From Leptospira sp. (GTDB taxonomy: Bacteria; Spirochaetota; Leptospiria; Leptospirales; Leptospiraceae), in NCBI GenBank assembly GCA_025457985.1, contig JALOTI010000158.1, positions 1-5,532 on the forward strand: 5,532 nucleotides of DNA, written 5' to 3'. How positions within the stretch are numbered: the first letter of the stretch is position 1; every line of letters begins with the position of its first letter. The translations under genes and the position numbers were made by a program. The notes below the pieces were generated by a model, which saw nothing but the letters and a program-made list of their open reading frames with translations, did not search any database and had not been told where the DNA came from. Of this stretch, positions 5,200 to 5,532 are shown piece after piece.

Positions 5200-5532
5200 A
5201 AGCTTTTGGTTTTTTTGGTTCTGTAAGGTTTGCAATCAGAGTAGGTAAGTTCATCACATCAGCTGGGATTAAAATTTCTGTGTTGGACTTTGCAACATTT
5301 AGGAAATTTTGAATGAAGGACTTAGTCACTTGGAGTTTGATTGCGGATGCTCCTCCTTGTTCGCTGATCGATCCTGCGATCGACTCAATACCTTTTGCAG
5401 TAGCAGCAGCCAAGGATTCAATTTCCTGCGCCTTTCCTTCCGCAGAGTTGATTCGCCTCTGTTTCTCTCCTTCCGATTTGTTAATCGCTTCTTCTTTAAA
5501 ACCGAGAGAACGATTGATTCGGGAATCTCTTT
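5198..5532 (-). CDS. SPFH/band-7 (stomatin/prohibitin-like) protein, C-terminal part
   Basis: The frame is open from the right edge to TAA at 5200-5198, so the N-terminus (membrane anchor and most of the SPFH domain) lies outside the window; 110 residues are seen. The visible part has the charged Ala/Glu helix typical of band-7 proteins: EEAINKSEGEKQRRINSAEG followed by KAQEIESLAAATAKGIESIA. Then comes the family tail pattern (LQVTKSFIQNFLNVAKSNTEILIPAD). Such proteins form large oligomeric rings on the membrane and organise membrane proteins or proteases. The tail resembles the QmcA/paraslipin branch more than HflK/HflC, but a subfamily cannot be fixed without the rest. An internal TTG at 5413 is not a start, since the family-specific coiled region lies upstream in the same frame. 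Confidence 0.88.
   Translation of the reverse strand, partial: RDSRINRSLGFKEEAINKSEGEKQRRINSAEGKAQEIESLAAATAKGIESIAGSISEQGGASAIKLQVTKSFIQNFLNVAKSNTEILIPADVMNLPTLIANLTEPKKPKA

Noticed and set aside
1..5532. CRISPR arrays, tRNA or rRNA genes, insertion sequences, phage genes
   Set aside because: I found no regularly spaced direct repeats, tRNA-like cloverleaf sequences, transposase-like frames or terminal inverted repeats. The window reads as ordinary chromosomal genes.

Overview
The window (about 40% G+C by eye) looks like chromosomal DNA of a spirochaete of the genus Leptospira, probably a saprophytic species. This rests on three things: a periplasmic protein that I recognise as a flagellar coiling/sheath protein (FcpA-type, confined to Leptospira-like spirochaetes), a FliN with a glycine-rich FliM-like N-terminus, and a spirochaete-type lipoprotein. 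The assignment comes from family recognition, not from a database search.

Layout. The 3' end of a probable outer-membrane beta-barrel gene (1-345, +) runs tail to tail into rsmE and overlaps it by 27 bases. On the minus strand, read right to left, a compact transcription unit holds the FcpA-like gene (2381-1551), a membrane-anchored zinc-ribbon protein (1538-1041) and rsmE, the 16S rRNA m3U1498 methyltransferase (1044-319). Gaps are 12 bases and then a 4-base overlap, and both downstream genes start with TTG. Upstream of it on the same strand is an AAA+ ATPase with an unrecognised N-terminal domain (3757-2504), separated from the FcpA-like gene by 122 bases. That gap holds a possible terminator hairpin and a sigma28-like -10 box (GCCGATAT).

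Divergent from the ATPase, across 83 bases, fliN (3841-4356, +) is followed after 45 bases by a lipoprotein gene (4402-5082, +). The lipoprotein carries five or six DxDxDG-type, probably calcium-binding loops. The convergent space 5083-5197 has a strong bidirectional rho-independent terminator plus a second hairpin, and the two share sequence that could pair alternatively. The window ends inside an SPFH/band-7 (stomatin-like) membrane protein gene on the minus strand (5' end missing).

Two flagellar parts lie close together: the C-ring component FliN and a filament sheath/coiling protein. The AAA+ ATPase, zinc-ribbon protein and DxDxDG lipoprotein around them have no assigned role. A link to flagellar assembly or the cell envelope is plausible but is inferred only from position.
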